A stretch of DNA of 64,000 bases, from positions 5,472,501 through 5,536,500 of the forward strand of contig NZ_CP116304.1 of assembly GCF_028010285.1 (NCBI RefSeq), written 5' to 3'. Each line of letters starts with the position of its first letter. Within the stretch, counting starts at the first letter, position 1. The DNA is from Pseudomonas sp. Q1-7 (GTDB lineage: Bacteria > Pseudomonadota > Gammaproteobacteria > Pseudomonadales > Pseudomonadaceae). Both the position numbers and the translations under genes were made by a program. Positions 9,901 through 17,981 of the stretch are shown here, one piece after another. The notes beneath the pieces were generated by a model. The model had not been told where the DNA came from. It searched no databases and was given only the letters and a program-made list of their open reading frames with translations.

Positions 9901-10678
9901 AGCTGAGAGCAATCAGCTGCTCCTGATTAGAGCGGCTAAGACCTTGCTCCTGCCATGTCTTGAACTGTTCAGTTGTCAGGTAGCAGAGACAATCCATCTG
10001 GTCTGCTTTGAGCCGAGGCAGCAGCGTCCCCCACCACCGGGAACCATTCTCCAACTCAAGAACCTTGATGTCTGCCGAAATCTTCCTTGCGCCTTCAACG
10101 ACGGAAGAGTACTGGATAGCGTTAACCGATAAATAAACGCGATGTCTTCCTGACAGCGAAACAATTGTCCGCTCGACAATAGAAAGATCTCTTACGTTGG
10201 CAACATGAATACAAATCGCCATATTTTTGCCAGCAATCGGTAGAGCCTTCGCCCTGACAGCATCACCCTGCCTTGCAATAGTTAGCATTGTCTCGGAAGA
10301 AATGCTCTGAACTTCATAAATACGATGGGTCTGTGCCTTGTGGCTGACCAACTCTTCAACCGTAGGGGCCATTCGCCCTAGGAACTCTACCGAGGGGCAT
10401 CGCCCCTCTCTTATCCCATACTTTGCATAGTGATAAAGGGGATTAACACCAGATCGCGCCACATCTGGATATTTTGACAAGTACCAGCTTGTATCAAAGT
10501 AGTGGTTCGGCTTACGCCCTTCCTTCCAACCTATATAGTAATAGTGCGAGAGTGGATCGAGATTACTTTCTACGACATCAGTGTACGTGGAAATATAGAA
10601 GTAATGATCAAACAAGCCACTTCTTGATAGCTGTCTCTTACGTATGTATTCGCGCACTTTTCCCACACCGTAGATCAT
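6992..10678 (-). CDS. Multidomain glycosyltransferase (RgpF-like, KpsC/S-like and GT2 domains)
   Basis: A 1228-residue, apparently soluble glycan synthase with several modules. Residues 22-95 hold two repeats of the form FD..WYL.KYPDVA..GVNPL.HY..YG..EGR. Residues about 150-380 resemble rhamnan-synthesis protein RgpF (ICIHVAN, WWGTLLPRL, FANHMYWMR). A further repeat pair follows at 420-490. Residues about 505-915 are a KpsC/KpsS-like domain paralogous to the separate gene at 2779-4215 (WGSTAPLS, ERGHFSGT, LKPHPSD). Residues about 950-1215 are a GT2 domain (VDVVIPVYGD, LLNSDTLVSPGW, FGRGYSEEVDFCLRA). It starts five bases after the sulfotransferase stop, with GAGGGGG upstream. It occupies the position of the WbdA-type polymerase in ABC-dependent O-antigen loci, so it may assemble much of the repeat. 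The linkage made by each domain is unknown. Confidence 0.8.
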   Translation of the reverse strand: MIYGVGKVREYIRKRQLSRSGLFDHYFYISTYTDVVESNLDPLSHYYYIGWKEGRKPNHYFDTSWYLSKYPDVARSGVNPLYHYAKYGIREGRCPSVEFLGRMAPTVEELVSHKAQTHRIYEVQSISSETMLTIARQGDAVRAKALPIAGKNMAICIHVANVRDLSIVERTIVSLSGRHRVYLSVNAIQYSSVVEGARKISADIKVLELENGSRWWGTLLPRLKADQMDCLCYLTTEQFKTWQEQGLSRSNQEQLIALSFQGLIGSDAVLSRVVDAFGSDPDIYLIGSALFYKSVAAAKDSGPGASYPILDRHASSLTGDWGYFANHMYWMRVDLLVAVAELLDGIPAASDLEVAAVVSLLARVTGKKTALLHGIDRMARAYAIEIPSSGPIPYTNSLKNTIVQEVNLAKDYDRLLSSSIFDCLFYRAQYDKTELSEYDPILHFLRFGAYLGFDPCEKFSTRKYLWRYPDVARAGVNPLVHFIKYGADRQAYPIVSERGSNGRYRIFVSCWLKNKESIHNGLLELSERLLADGVRTTFVTNAASLLSEPGVEAISTDFLISNVYPTLSACNGSYPRWLEEIVEMAACWEEVMMKSGREGACLALESRIKSAYSFWKSVFESFRPQMMLIWGSTAPLSKLHYRLCQDLSIPSLIIERGHFSGTISVDLLAQFGRGGINLRPHSALLANVDCSESDIGHYAEWVRNSHESPYLNKNSNHNIEELLSPYRDEGRKIVLFIGVNDLGSGTAYSGMVGVEAHSKLFNSSEQAFCAVRDALRAIDPKAILLLKPHPSDNTNYDALLREGDALVDSHNINALIVSADVCVSLSTTALARCMLEAKATLNIGISDISMKGAAYDCSSLTEIPVQLRAALNREGLEQRQRKGFAFIRHIFEEQLVGIDKAAPTRLGIKELSEFISGRISYTPMLDSRDSPQQASDMLRRYFNPADPMFYKEDYSAVGLSSSRGVDVVIPVYGDAVVTKECIDSVLLARGDDDYRVIVIFDASPFSDVRALLENYRSTEGVVVLFNPVNVGYPATANRGMAYSQSRDVILLNSDTLVSPGWVKRLQRHAYSSDKIATVTPFSNNASIFSLLDFPRGAELRGGITEVKRVNEVLLSSDGATIDVPVGHGFCMYVKRAAIRELGYFDEVLFGRGYSEEVDFCLRARAQGFKNVCATDVYVGHVGGVSFADTANARKVAARKIISKKFPSYFSEIKSFISADPFSIYRQLI

Positions 10679-10682
10679 TCCA

Positions 10683-12911
10683 TCACCCCCTCTTCCCTAA
10701 TACCTTTCTCAAGATGCGGGTATACCTCCAACTCCTGCTCAAGCCAACACGCGCCAGTCTACTTCTCAGCTTGTTCGCAAGTTCAGTAGTTTCAGTCAGC
10801 AAAGCACGAGTTCGCATCATTTCGAACGAAGCTTCGCTCATTTCGCGCTCGCTCTTATCGACTCGATTCTTCAACGACTCCAACTCGCTCTTGCACTCCA
10901 TAATTTCCAAGGCTCGGCCTTCAGATTCGCGGCGAGACTCTGACAGCAATTCCTTTATACTCTTCGACTCATCCCGCAGAGCCGCGTATGCTTGTTGGTG
11001 TCGAGCATTGGCATCGTGCTCGGCCTTGAGTTTAGTGCTCAAGCCAAGAAGACTCTGATTGAGCCGCAGGATCTCCTGTTGTTGCACTGCGTTGGCGTCC
11101 ATTAGCTGATGGCTGGCCTCGACGGCCTGTCGATGCGCATCTTGGGCGACCTCGACTTGAGAGCTCAAACGGAGATTTTCTGCCCTCTGCTGCTCGTTGT
11201 TCTCCGTGCTCTGACGCAAGGCTTCCACAGCTTGCGCAATACGGTGGTGGGCGGCAGCAAGCTCGTGTTGACTACTCGTCCTGATCTGCTCAACCTCGTC
11301 CCCCCTCGCCGCAGCGGCAGCTCGCGCCTCGGCGACGGCTAACTCAAGCTCTTTCGCCAGGTCTATCGCCAACTGCAATGAGCGGTCTTTTTCTAGGATG
11401 AGCTCCTGCATCAGCTGAACAGCCGCTTTCTCACTCGAAATGCGTTCGTCCGCCGAATTTAGCTTCGTCTTGTACAGTTCAATGCGCCCCTCTAGCACTG
11501 CCATTTCCCTGGAAAGCGGGGAGAGTTCCCGTTCGGCGCTAGCTTTACTCGTGGACTGCAGCTCCATTTCTACTTTGAGCCGCTCATAACCAGCTCGTTC
11601 TTCATCAATAACTTTATTGAGCCTTCTTACTTCCGAAAACAAATGCTGAACCGGAGATATAATCCTCTCCGATCGCTCACCATTTTGGAGAACATCAAAG
11701 CTCACTTGAACCTTGCATGCTTTCTCCAGAAATCCAGGCTCAAGCCCTTTGAACTTGATCTGCGGATCCGTTCCAGCGAAAAAATATATATCTCCGTAAC
11801 GGTAAGTCGCATTTGTTTTAATATATTTCTTTATACTTAACCTCCCCCCCCCCTCATATACGATATCAACATCATGCAACTCTAGAATTACACTCTCAGA
11901 GCAAGGATCAAACCTAACATCGATTAGCCCATCACTAGGAAGATCAAATTCTAGATTGACAGTGGCGCTTGAATCTATTGAGAAATAACCACGCCCCCTT
12001 CGGGATTGGCTGAATCCTTCACCATCGCCATAGAAAAGCTCCGACTCTCTCAACCCATTCAATAAAGTTGCACTTGCAAAGAACCTATGCAATCCCTCGT
12101 AGGCAGAGTTCAACTCGTCGAAAGCGCGTAGGGTACTGGCATCGTTACACCCCTTGGATACTGCAAGCAAGTGCGCAGAGTAGATTCTGGATACTATCTC
12201 CGGCAATTCCTTGAAACTCTGGTCTCCAGCACTAACCTGGTGACGCAGGCTCCCCTCAAGGAAGACTTGGAGCTTCTCTGCTAAGTCTTCTGCCGAACCT
12301 GGCCACTCTATTTCAAGCTCTCTGGAAATTTTTTCAAGCGTTGCAATGGGATCATCGAGAAGATCCTGATAGTGAGTAAACACTCTCGGTATTCCACGCG
12401 TAAATCTTTCGGCATGGATGACATGCTCTACCCACAGGGCAACGCCCTGCTCGATCGTCGTTTTGTTCCTACTGAGGAGCGAGCCAGCAACCTCGACGGG
12501 ATGACGATACTGGATAACTACACGAACGCTGATTTCGAGCTCACCAAGAACCCTCAGCCAGAAAGGAACCAGCAGCGAGATACGCGGGTCCTTGATACCG
12601 AAAAGCAGGGAATCACCAAATTCGTCTTGAATGATCTTCTTGGCCTCGTCTATCAAATCGCCAAGAGTCTCGTCTTCTTCCCAACCTTGTCCTGGTAGCG
12701 GAGCGACTGACTTCCAATCACGGCCGAGTCGCGGCAGCAGTTGCCGGTCATGGAATGCCTGAATTGCCTTACTTTCAAAGTACCCCTTCTTATTGTCATC
12801 AGCAGCACCTAATAGCTCTTGCCCCATTGAGACGCCAGCGCAGTTTAGAGCCCCCCCCATAGCGGAGGTGCCACTTCGGTGCATCCCCAAGATAAGCAGG
12901 CACTTCCTCAT
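10683..12911 (-). CDS. Sulfotransferase with beta domain and long C-terminal coiled coil
   Basis: The protein has 742 residues in three parts. Residues 1-250 are a PAPS-dependent sulfotransferase: GMHRSGTSAMGG at 9-20 is the 5'-phosphosulfate loop, FGIKDPRIS is near 103-111, and IQYRHPVEVAGSLLSRN near 133-149 is the 3'-phosphate-binding segment. Residues about 280-415 look beta-rich, with the FYGDGEGFS and VRFDPCSES type of sequence seen in O-antigen enzymes. Residues about 415-720 are almost continuous heptad-like coiled coil rich in Glu, Ala, Leu and Arg. The last residues, SRSWRYTRILRKVLGKRG, are basic and could bind the membrane. The start overlaps the wzt stop by four bases. Position and architecture recall WbdD, which caps O9a chains and measures them with its coiled coil; that the cap here is sulfate is an inference. 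Confidence 0.85.
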   Translation of the reverse strand: MRKCLLILGMHRSGTSAMGGALNCAGVSMGQELLGAADDNKKGYFESKAIQAFHDRQLLPRLGRDWKSVAPLPGQGWEEDETLGDLIDEAKKIIQDEFGDSLLFGIKDPRISLLVPFWLRVLGELEISVRVVIQYRHPVEVAGSLLSRNKTTIEQGVALWVEHVIHAERFTRGIPRVFTHYQDLLDDPIATLEKISRELEIEWPGSAEDLAEKLQVFLEGSLRHQVSAGDQSFKELPEIVSRIYSAHLLAVSKGCNDASTLRAFDELNSAYEGLHRFFASATLLNGLRESELFYGDGEGFSQSRRGRGYFSIDSSATVNLEFDLPSDGLIDVRFDPCSESVILELHDVDIVYEGGGRLSIKKYIKTNATYRYGDIYFFAGTDPQIKFKGLEPGFLEKACKVQVSFDVLQNGERSERIISPVQHLFSEVRRLNKVIDEERAGYERLKVEMELQSTSKASAERELSPLSREMAVLEGRIELYKTKLNSADERISSEKAAVQLMQELILEKDRSLQLAIDLAKELELAVAEARAAAAARGDEVEQIRTSSQHELAAAHHRIAQAVEALRQSTENNEQQRAENLRLSSQVEVAQDAHRQAVEASHQLMDANAVQQQEILRLNQSLLGLSTKLKAEHDANARHQQAYAALRDESKSIKELLSESRRESEGRALEIMECKSELESLKNRVDKSEREMSEASFEMMRTRALLTETTELANKLRSRLARVGLSRSWRYTRILRKVLGKRG

Positions 12912-14266
12912 TTCACTACCTTTTCATCAAATCGCACAGTCAAACCAAGATTCACCCAAGCCGTGGTAATCCGGTCTGCTCGAGGCGCCACTTGAAACAT
13001 ATACGCATCGAGTATCCGATGGAGGTAGTTCCGCTCTCCTCCCCGCTCGGCCATCACGCCACAATTCGTAAAGTACGTCCCTTCCTCGAGCAGACAGTCA
13101 AACTCCCAGGTTACAGTTCTGACCTCTCCGGCGCCTACCTTGCGAATCCACGCGCCCTTCTGCGGATAACTCCCACCGCACAATGCAGTTCCCTGCGTTG
13201 TCTTGATCATCATTCCAAACGACACATCGGCGGATGCAGCCGAAAATTCCACGTCGTATACGTATCGATAGCGCTTCCCATGAATCAGTCGGTTGACCTT
13301 GTGTCCCTGTATGGTCTCTATTCTTGCATTGCGCAATCTTGCCCCTTCGGGCGGGTACTCAACTGTGCTCTGCGGACGAAGACTCTCCAGGTAAAGCTCC
13401 TGCGACTCCTCTGCTTTATGCGGAGCAGCAGTGTCTGGGTTGTTGCCTTTGGTCCGGCCGCCGGATAGCGAGAGCAATTGGCCAGAAACGATTTCATCCC
13501 TGATTTGCCGTCTTTTGTCGCCCTTTGCATTGATCAACTTGAGATAGTTGGTGATCGTTTCCTTTACCGGACCATCAGCCAGAACCTCCCCACGATCAAT
13601 GAGCACGGCTCTGCTACACATCTCGACGATTGCCGCTTCGGAATGCGAGACAAGAAGAATAGTTTTCTTCGCCTTGCGAAACTCCTCAAGCTTGGCGAAG
13701 CATTTTCTCTTGAATGCGGCGTCACCGACACTTAGCGCTTCGTCTATAATCAGGATTTCCGGATCTACATGAATTGCAACGGAGAATGCAAGCCTGGCAA
13801 ACATCCCGCTGGAGTAGAATTTTGTTTTTTGGTGAATAAAGTCACCTATATCAGCAAACTCCACAATTTCTTCCAGCCTCTGACTCATCTCCTTGCGCGG
13901 TACGCCACGCAAAGTCCCAGCTAAATATATATTCTCCAATCCGCTCTGTTCTGGATTGAACCCTGCACCCAACTCCAACAACGCCGATACGGATCCATTG
14001 ACTCTAATCTTACCGGCCGACTGCCGTAGCACACCGGCCACGATCTTGAGCAAAGTGCTCTTCCCACTACCATTGCTTCCGAGTATCCCGACGACTTCAC
14101 CTCGCCGTATCGAGAGCGCAACTCCATTCAGAGCGTCAAACTCCTTGTGATAGGCACGACGTCTCGGATCGAGAGCCTCTTTAAGGCGATCGATGTTCTT
14201 TCGATATACCTTGTACGATTTGCGTAGGCCGCTAATCGAAATAACAATATCTTCAGTGCTGGTCAT
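12908..14266 (-). CDS. wzt: ABC-transporter ATPase for O-polysaccharide export, with C-terminal glycan-binding domain
   Basis: A 452-residue Wzt. Residues about 1-240 are the ATPase: Walker A GSNGSGKST at 63-71, signature YSSGMFARLAFS near 155, Walker B ILIIDEALSVGD, and the switch His in LVSHSEAAI. The unusual length comes from a C-terminal domain (about 305-445) that looks like the Wzt_C beta-sandwich, which in E. coli O8/O9a recognises the modified non-reducing end of the finished chain. That suggests this polymer also carries a terminal cap that licenses export. Four-base overlaps with wzm upstream and the sulfotransferase downstream tie the three proteins together. Confidence 0.93.
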   Translation of the reverse strand: MTSTEDIVISISGLRKSYKVYRKNIDRLKEALDPRRRAYHKEFDALNGVALSIRRGEVVGILGSNGSGKSTLLKIVAGVLRQSAGKIRVNGSVSALLELGAGFNPEQSGLENIYLAGTLRGVPRKEMSQRLEEIVEFADIGDFIHQKTKFYSSGMFARLAFSVAIHVDPEILIIDEALSVGDAAFKRKCFAKLEEFRKAKKTILLVSHSEAAIVEMCSRAVLIDRGEVLADGPVKETITNYLKLINAKGDKRRQIRDEIVSGQLLSLSGGRTKGNNPDTAAPHKAEESQELYLESLRPQSTVEYPPEGARLRNARIETIQGHKVNRLIHGKRYRYVYDVEFSAASADVSFGMMIKTTQGTALCGGSYPQKGAWIRKVGAGEVRTVTWEFDCLLEEGTYFTNCGVMAERGGERNYLHRILDAYMFQVAPRADRITTAWVNLGLTVRFDEKVVK

Positions 14267-15066
14267 ATTACGTCTGCAAAATGTGGTCGAAGCCTACGGA
14301 AGACGGTCGCACCAACAACCACGAAAAAGAGAGCCCACATCCAGAACACAAAAGTATGCAGCCAGCCAGCAGCAAAAAACCACTCCTGGCCAAGCAACGA
14401 CTTCCGATAGCCATCAACTATGTAAGCGGCCGGATTCAAGAGTGCTATCTGCTGATACTTCTCGGACAGTTTATTCAATCCCCATACGATAGGTGCACAC
14501 CAAAAACCAAACTGGATGCATATCGAAACAAGGTATTTTATATCAGCAATGAAAACGACGAGAGAAGAAACCAGCCAACCACTCCCGAGCACCAGCACAA
14601 ATGCGCACAGCATGAAGTAGGGTATCTGGACCCAGTATATGCTCGGCCCAACCCCTGACAGAGCAAGAACCCCCAGAAGCAAGAACAACAGGACTAAATG
14701 CACGATCAGCGCAACGAACACACTCATCATGGGCAGTAGACTTACCCTGAAGGCCACCCGGCGCACGAGAAATCTTTTTCCTACGATAGAATTGCAACAA
14801 CCGTTTATCGCCTCGACCAGAAAAAGCCAAGGCAAGAACCCGGTGGCAAGCCACAAGGGAAACGGCATCCCATCATCTGCGGACTGCCTCAATCCAACTT
14901 CGAAAACCAGCCAGATTACAACAATTAGAGATACCGGCTGCGCGAAGGCCCAAAAGAGCCCCAAATAAGATGCAAGATATTTATTACTAAATTCACTCCA
15001 AACCATATCAAGGATAGACCTCGAATTGGATATGACATATGAAAAATAATTAGCAGCCACTTTCAC
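14263..15066 (-). CDS. wzm: ABC-transporter permease for O-polysaccharide export
   Basis: A 267-residue ABC-2 type permease with six hydrophobic segments, the inner-membrane channel that moves undecaprenyl-linked polysaccharide to the periplasm. Family features include YLGLFWAFAQP near the first transmembrane helix, FPLWLATGFLPW, and the C-terminal LNPAAYIVDGYRKSLLG. The start is a GTG with AAAGG nine bases upstream. The stop overlaps the wzt start (positions 14263-14266). With wzt it shows that the locus uses the ABC-transporter route and not Wzx/Wzy; no wzx, wzy or wzz gene is present. Confidence 0.92.
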   Translation of the reverse strand: MKVAANYFSYVISNSRSILDMVWSEFSNKYLASYLGLFWAFAQPVSLIVVIWLVFEVGLRQSADDGMPFPLWLATGFLPWLFLVEAINGCCNSIVGKRFLVRRVAFRVSLLPMMSVFVALIVHLVLLFLLLGVLALSGVGPSIYWVQIPYFMLCAFVLVLGSGWLVSSLVVFIADIKYLVSICIQFGFWCAPIVWGLNKLSEKYQQIALLNPAAYIVDGYRKSLLGQEWFFAAGWLHTFVFWMWALFFVVVGATVFRRLRPHFADVI

Positions 15067-15174
15067 TTAATCGAACCTTTTTTTGCGCAGGCGCACACTG
15101 ATCAGCAAGAGCACTAGCAACTCGCATCTTCTTAAGAAAACCACATCTTAAAAAGTCAAAACTATACATTCCGA

Positions 15175-16233
15175 CTATATCTTCCTAAAGATAGCTGCGA
15201 GCACCAACCCAAGGTTACCCATCATCGTCTGACGGTGCACACCAGACCTAATTAATCCTATAACTCGCGGAAGAAATCTTCTTCTCCTCGCATCAAGAAA
15301 CAAGGCAAGAATCCGCTCATTTTCTGGCGTAAGCTCATCGCGAATTACCTCAAGCGCCTTAACGTTCCTATCATTCCACTCGCGAAAGATCCCCGCCAGC
15401 ATCATCTTAACTCGAGAAACTCTGGCGCATAATCCCATATTACTTCCGATCAGATTACGACCATGCTGCCTGTAGCGAAGAGATGGATTTGAATCGTAAT
15501 AAACCCTACCACCGCACCCACTCACTACAAGATAAGTCCACCAATCGTGGGAAACTACGTTGCTATTGCCCGCACGAAGAAGAATTTCGCGAGCCGCCTC
15601 ATTGAACACCATTGTATTTCCCGCCCCGATATTCTGAACCAGAGCATTTGCAAAACAAGGCGGCCTACTGAAGAAAGGAGAAAACCCAATCTCCCGATTA
15701 TCCTCATCTACCAAGATGGTCCTCGCACAGTAGAGCGCCGGGATATGCTTCGGGACACTACTCAGCCAACTCACTGCTCGCTGTATCTTTACTGGATCCC
15801 ATATATCATCCTGATCAGCAAACGAATAATAATCTGCACGAATCGCAACATTCGAAACTAACGAAAGGAAATTCGCCGCAAATCCACCACGCGGCCCGGA
15901 CCGAATTAGCATTCGATTTCTTCCCCACCGTGCCTGAAAGCCTTCAAGGATTTCCCGCGTGTCATCACTCGAGCCATCATCCGATGCCCAGACTGCCCAA
16001 TTCTTATGGACCTGCTTTTCAATAGAGCTTAATTGCTCCGACAGATACTTTTGACCTTGATATGTGCAAAGCAGGACCGCTACCCTGCTTTCCGCAACCT
16101 TTTCAGTCACGGAGGAAAATTTCTCATCTATGCCCATATTCCATGCCAGCTGCCTAGTAGAAAAATCACTCGCAGGTCTCTGATCTTGGAACTTCAAATC
16201 GACTAATCCTTGCTCTTCACGCTGTTGAAACAC
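15175..16233 (-). CDS. GT2-family glycosyltransferase (rhamnosyltransferase-like)
   Basis: A GT-A fold glycosyltransferase of up to 352 residues. The catalytic core begins at about residue 50 with VAVLLCTYQGQKYLSEQLSSI, goes on to WASDDGSSDDT, and has FADQDDIW as the metal-binding DxD region and SHDWW later; this pattern is common in rhamnosyltransferases such as WapR and RfbN types. Rhamnose is a sensible donor sugar because rmlBACD lies directly to the right. The reported start is a GTG at 16233 with only a weak AAGG upstream; an ATG at 16135-16137 would give a 320-residue protein and may be the true one. It is the first gene of the leftward operon, 108 bases before wzm. Confidence 0.82.
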   Translation of the reverse strand: MFQQREEQGLVDLKFQDQRPASDFSTRQLAWNMGIDEKFSSVTEKVAESRVAVLLCTYQGQKYLSEQLSSIEKQVHKNWAVWASDDGSSDDTREILEGFQARWGRNRMLIRSGPRGGFAANFLSLVSNVAIRADYYSFADQDDIWDPVKIQRAVSWLSSVPKHIPALYCARTILVDEDNREIGFSPFFSRPPCFANALVQNIGAGNTMVFNEAAREILLRAGNSNVVSHDWWTYLVVSGCGGRVYYDSNPSLRYRQHGRNLIGSNMGLCARVSRVKMMLAGIFREWNDRNVKALEVIRDELTPENERILALFLDARRRRFLPRVIGLIRSGVHRQTMMGNLGLVLAAIFRKI

Positions 16234-16916
16234 TAGGCGACCCCGACCTTTTTCCCAGCTGAGCGCGGTGAGTATTCATTGCAAACCTCAATCCAACTCA
16301 CCCCTATGCGTCGAAGCCTAGACATGGTAGTCCTATCAAGAACTTCCAGCTCACCGCCAAGGGATTCGTCGTACCCTGGGAGACTCCTGCCTCCCCCTCT
16401 AACTCACCGCAATTCCTGCTATACACACAAGCAGCACAAGAACAATAAACTCTAGACAAATGCCGGAATTCTCCAAACAGCCTCCCTGCCACTCAGCACA
16501 AGCTCTATTCGACACTGCGCGCGACTATCATTTCTGGAGAGCACATGCGCGCTCAACTAACTTGCAGGCGAGTTAGATCGTTTTGCCTCCACAGGTAAAA
16601 AATACACTTTCCCCATGAAGAATTCCTCTCGCACTTAATCGCTTTACTTCGTGGACGCAAAGCATCTCGAACATGCAAGACACTCATCCAGGAAACGGTT
16701 ATGCCCATCAGATAGCATGTGGGAGCCTTTTGCTGTCAACTTAGCCCGACAGAACGTCCCCAAGCTGGTCGGTATGATACCATGCCCAGCTGTCGGCACC
16801 GCCGTCGGCTGGACGTGTCAGCGTCGTCTCCGGCAGTCAACTCACGCTTGGCCGCAATATAAGTCCGGCTGCGCGGTCGTCTTTTCAGCCTTGATATCAA
16901 TACGAGCCAGAAGCCA
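16234..16916. other. Divergent promoter region between the polysaccharide operon and rml
   Basis: This 683-base region separates the leftward polysaccharide operon from the rightward rml operon and should hold both promoters. No open frame in it is convincing. A TATGAT at 16773-16778 could be a -10 box for rmlB, but no good -35 box stands 16-18 bases ahead of it. I did not find a clear JUMPstart/ops element. Composition changes across it from the low-GC style of the left to the high-GC style of the right, so the edge of the accessory locus lies here. Confidence 0.4.
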
Positions 16917-17981
16917 ATGAGAGTCATTATCACTGGCGGAGCCGGATTTATCGGTTCAGCACTAATCCGCCACCTGATTACTCACACAGAGCACGAAGTG
17001 CTCAATATCGACAAACTTACCTACGCGGGCAACCTCGAATCCCTGACTTTGGTCTCGGATAATCCGCGCTACCATTTCGTCCAGGTCGATATTGCCGATA
17101 GCCAGGCAGTCGGCGCGGCGCTTGCTCGCTTCCAGCCCGATGCGGTGATGCACCTTGCTGCCGAGTCCCACGTCGACCGCTCCATCGACGGACCGGCAAC
17201 CTTCATTCAGACCAACATCGTGGGCACGTACAGCCTGCTAGAAAGCGTGCGAGCCTATTGGCTGGGTCTGGATGAAACGCGTAAGTCAGCCTTCCGGTTC
17301 CATCACATCTCCACTGACGAGGTTTATGGCGACCTGCACGGTGTGGACGACCTCTTCATCGAAACTACACCCTACGCGCCCAGTTCGCCCTACTCGGCGA
17401 GCAAAGCCGCATCCGATCACCTCGTCCGCGCGTGGCACCGCACCTATGGCCTACCTGTGCTGCTGACCAACTGTTCGAACAACTACGGCCCCCACCACTT
17501 CCCCGAGAAACTGATCCCCCTGATGATCCTCAACGCCCTGGAGGGCAAGCCCCTGCCGGTATACGGCAACGGTCAGCAGGTACGCGATTGGCTGTTTGTT
17601 GAAGACCACGCGCGCGCACTGGTCGAAGTGGTCACCCGCGGCAAAGTGGGCGAGACCTACAACATCGGTGGACATAACGAACAGAAGAACCTTGATGTTG
17701 TCCACGCCATCTGCAGCCTGCTGGAAGAACTGGCGCCGCAGAAACCGGCTGGGATCGCTCGCTTCGACGAGTTGATTAGCTTCGTCAAGGATCGCCCGGG
17801 CCACGACCAGCGCTACGCCATCGATGCCGGCAAGATTGAGCGCGAACTCGGCTGGACGCCGCTAGAAACCTTCGAGACCGGACTGCGCAAGACCGTAGCG
17901 TGGTACCTGAACAACCTGGAGTGGTGCCGTCGCGTGCAAGACGGCAGCTATCAACGAGAAAGACTGGGAGCAACAGTATGA
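16917..17981 (+). CDS. rmlB: dTDP-glucose 4,6-dehydratase
   Basis: The second step of dTDP-L-rhamnose synthesis, converting dTDP-glucose to the 4-keto-6-deoxy sugar. The 354 residues fit RmlB. The NAD-binding loop [14 protein letters not shown] is at the N-terminus, [15 protein letters not shown] follows, the catalytic region [10 protein letters not shown] supplies Asp-Glu, and [15 protein letters not shown] carries the Tyr-x3-Lys pair. [16 protein letters not shown] is also diagnostic. The ATG stands before [11 protein letters not shown] with only a weak ribosome-binding site. The stop overlaps rmlA by four bases. The product presumably feeds the rhamnosyltransferases of the adjoining locus and the LPS core. 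Confidence 0.97.
   Translation: MRVIITGGAGFIGSALIRHLITHTEHEVLNIDKLTYAGNLESLTLVSDNPRYHFVQVDIADSQAVGAALARFQPDAVMHLAAESHVDRSIDGPATFIQTNIVGTYSLLESVRAYWLGLDETRKSAFRFHHISTDEVYGDLHGVDDLFIETTPYAPSSPYSASKAASDHLVRAWHRTYGLPVLLTNCSNNYGPHHFPEKLIPLMILNALEGKPLPVYGNGQQVRDWLFVEDHARALVEVVTRGKVGETYNIGGHNEQKNLDVVHAICSLLEELAPQKPAGIARFDELISFVKDRPGHDQRYAIDAGKIERELGWTPLETFETGLRKTVAWYLNNLEWCRRVQDGSYQRERLGATV

Noticed and set aside
16304-16492. 62-codon open frame between the GT2 gene and rmlB
   Set aside because: No ribosome-binding site or recognisable sequence; the region is better explained as promoter DNA.
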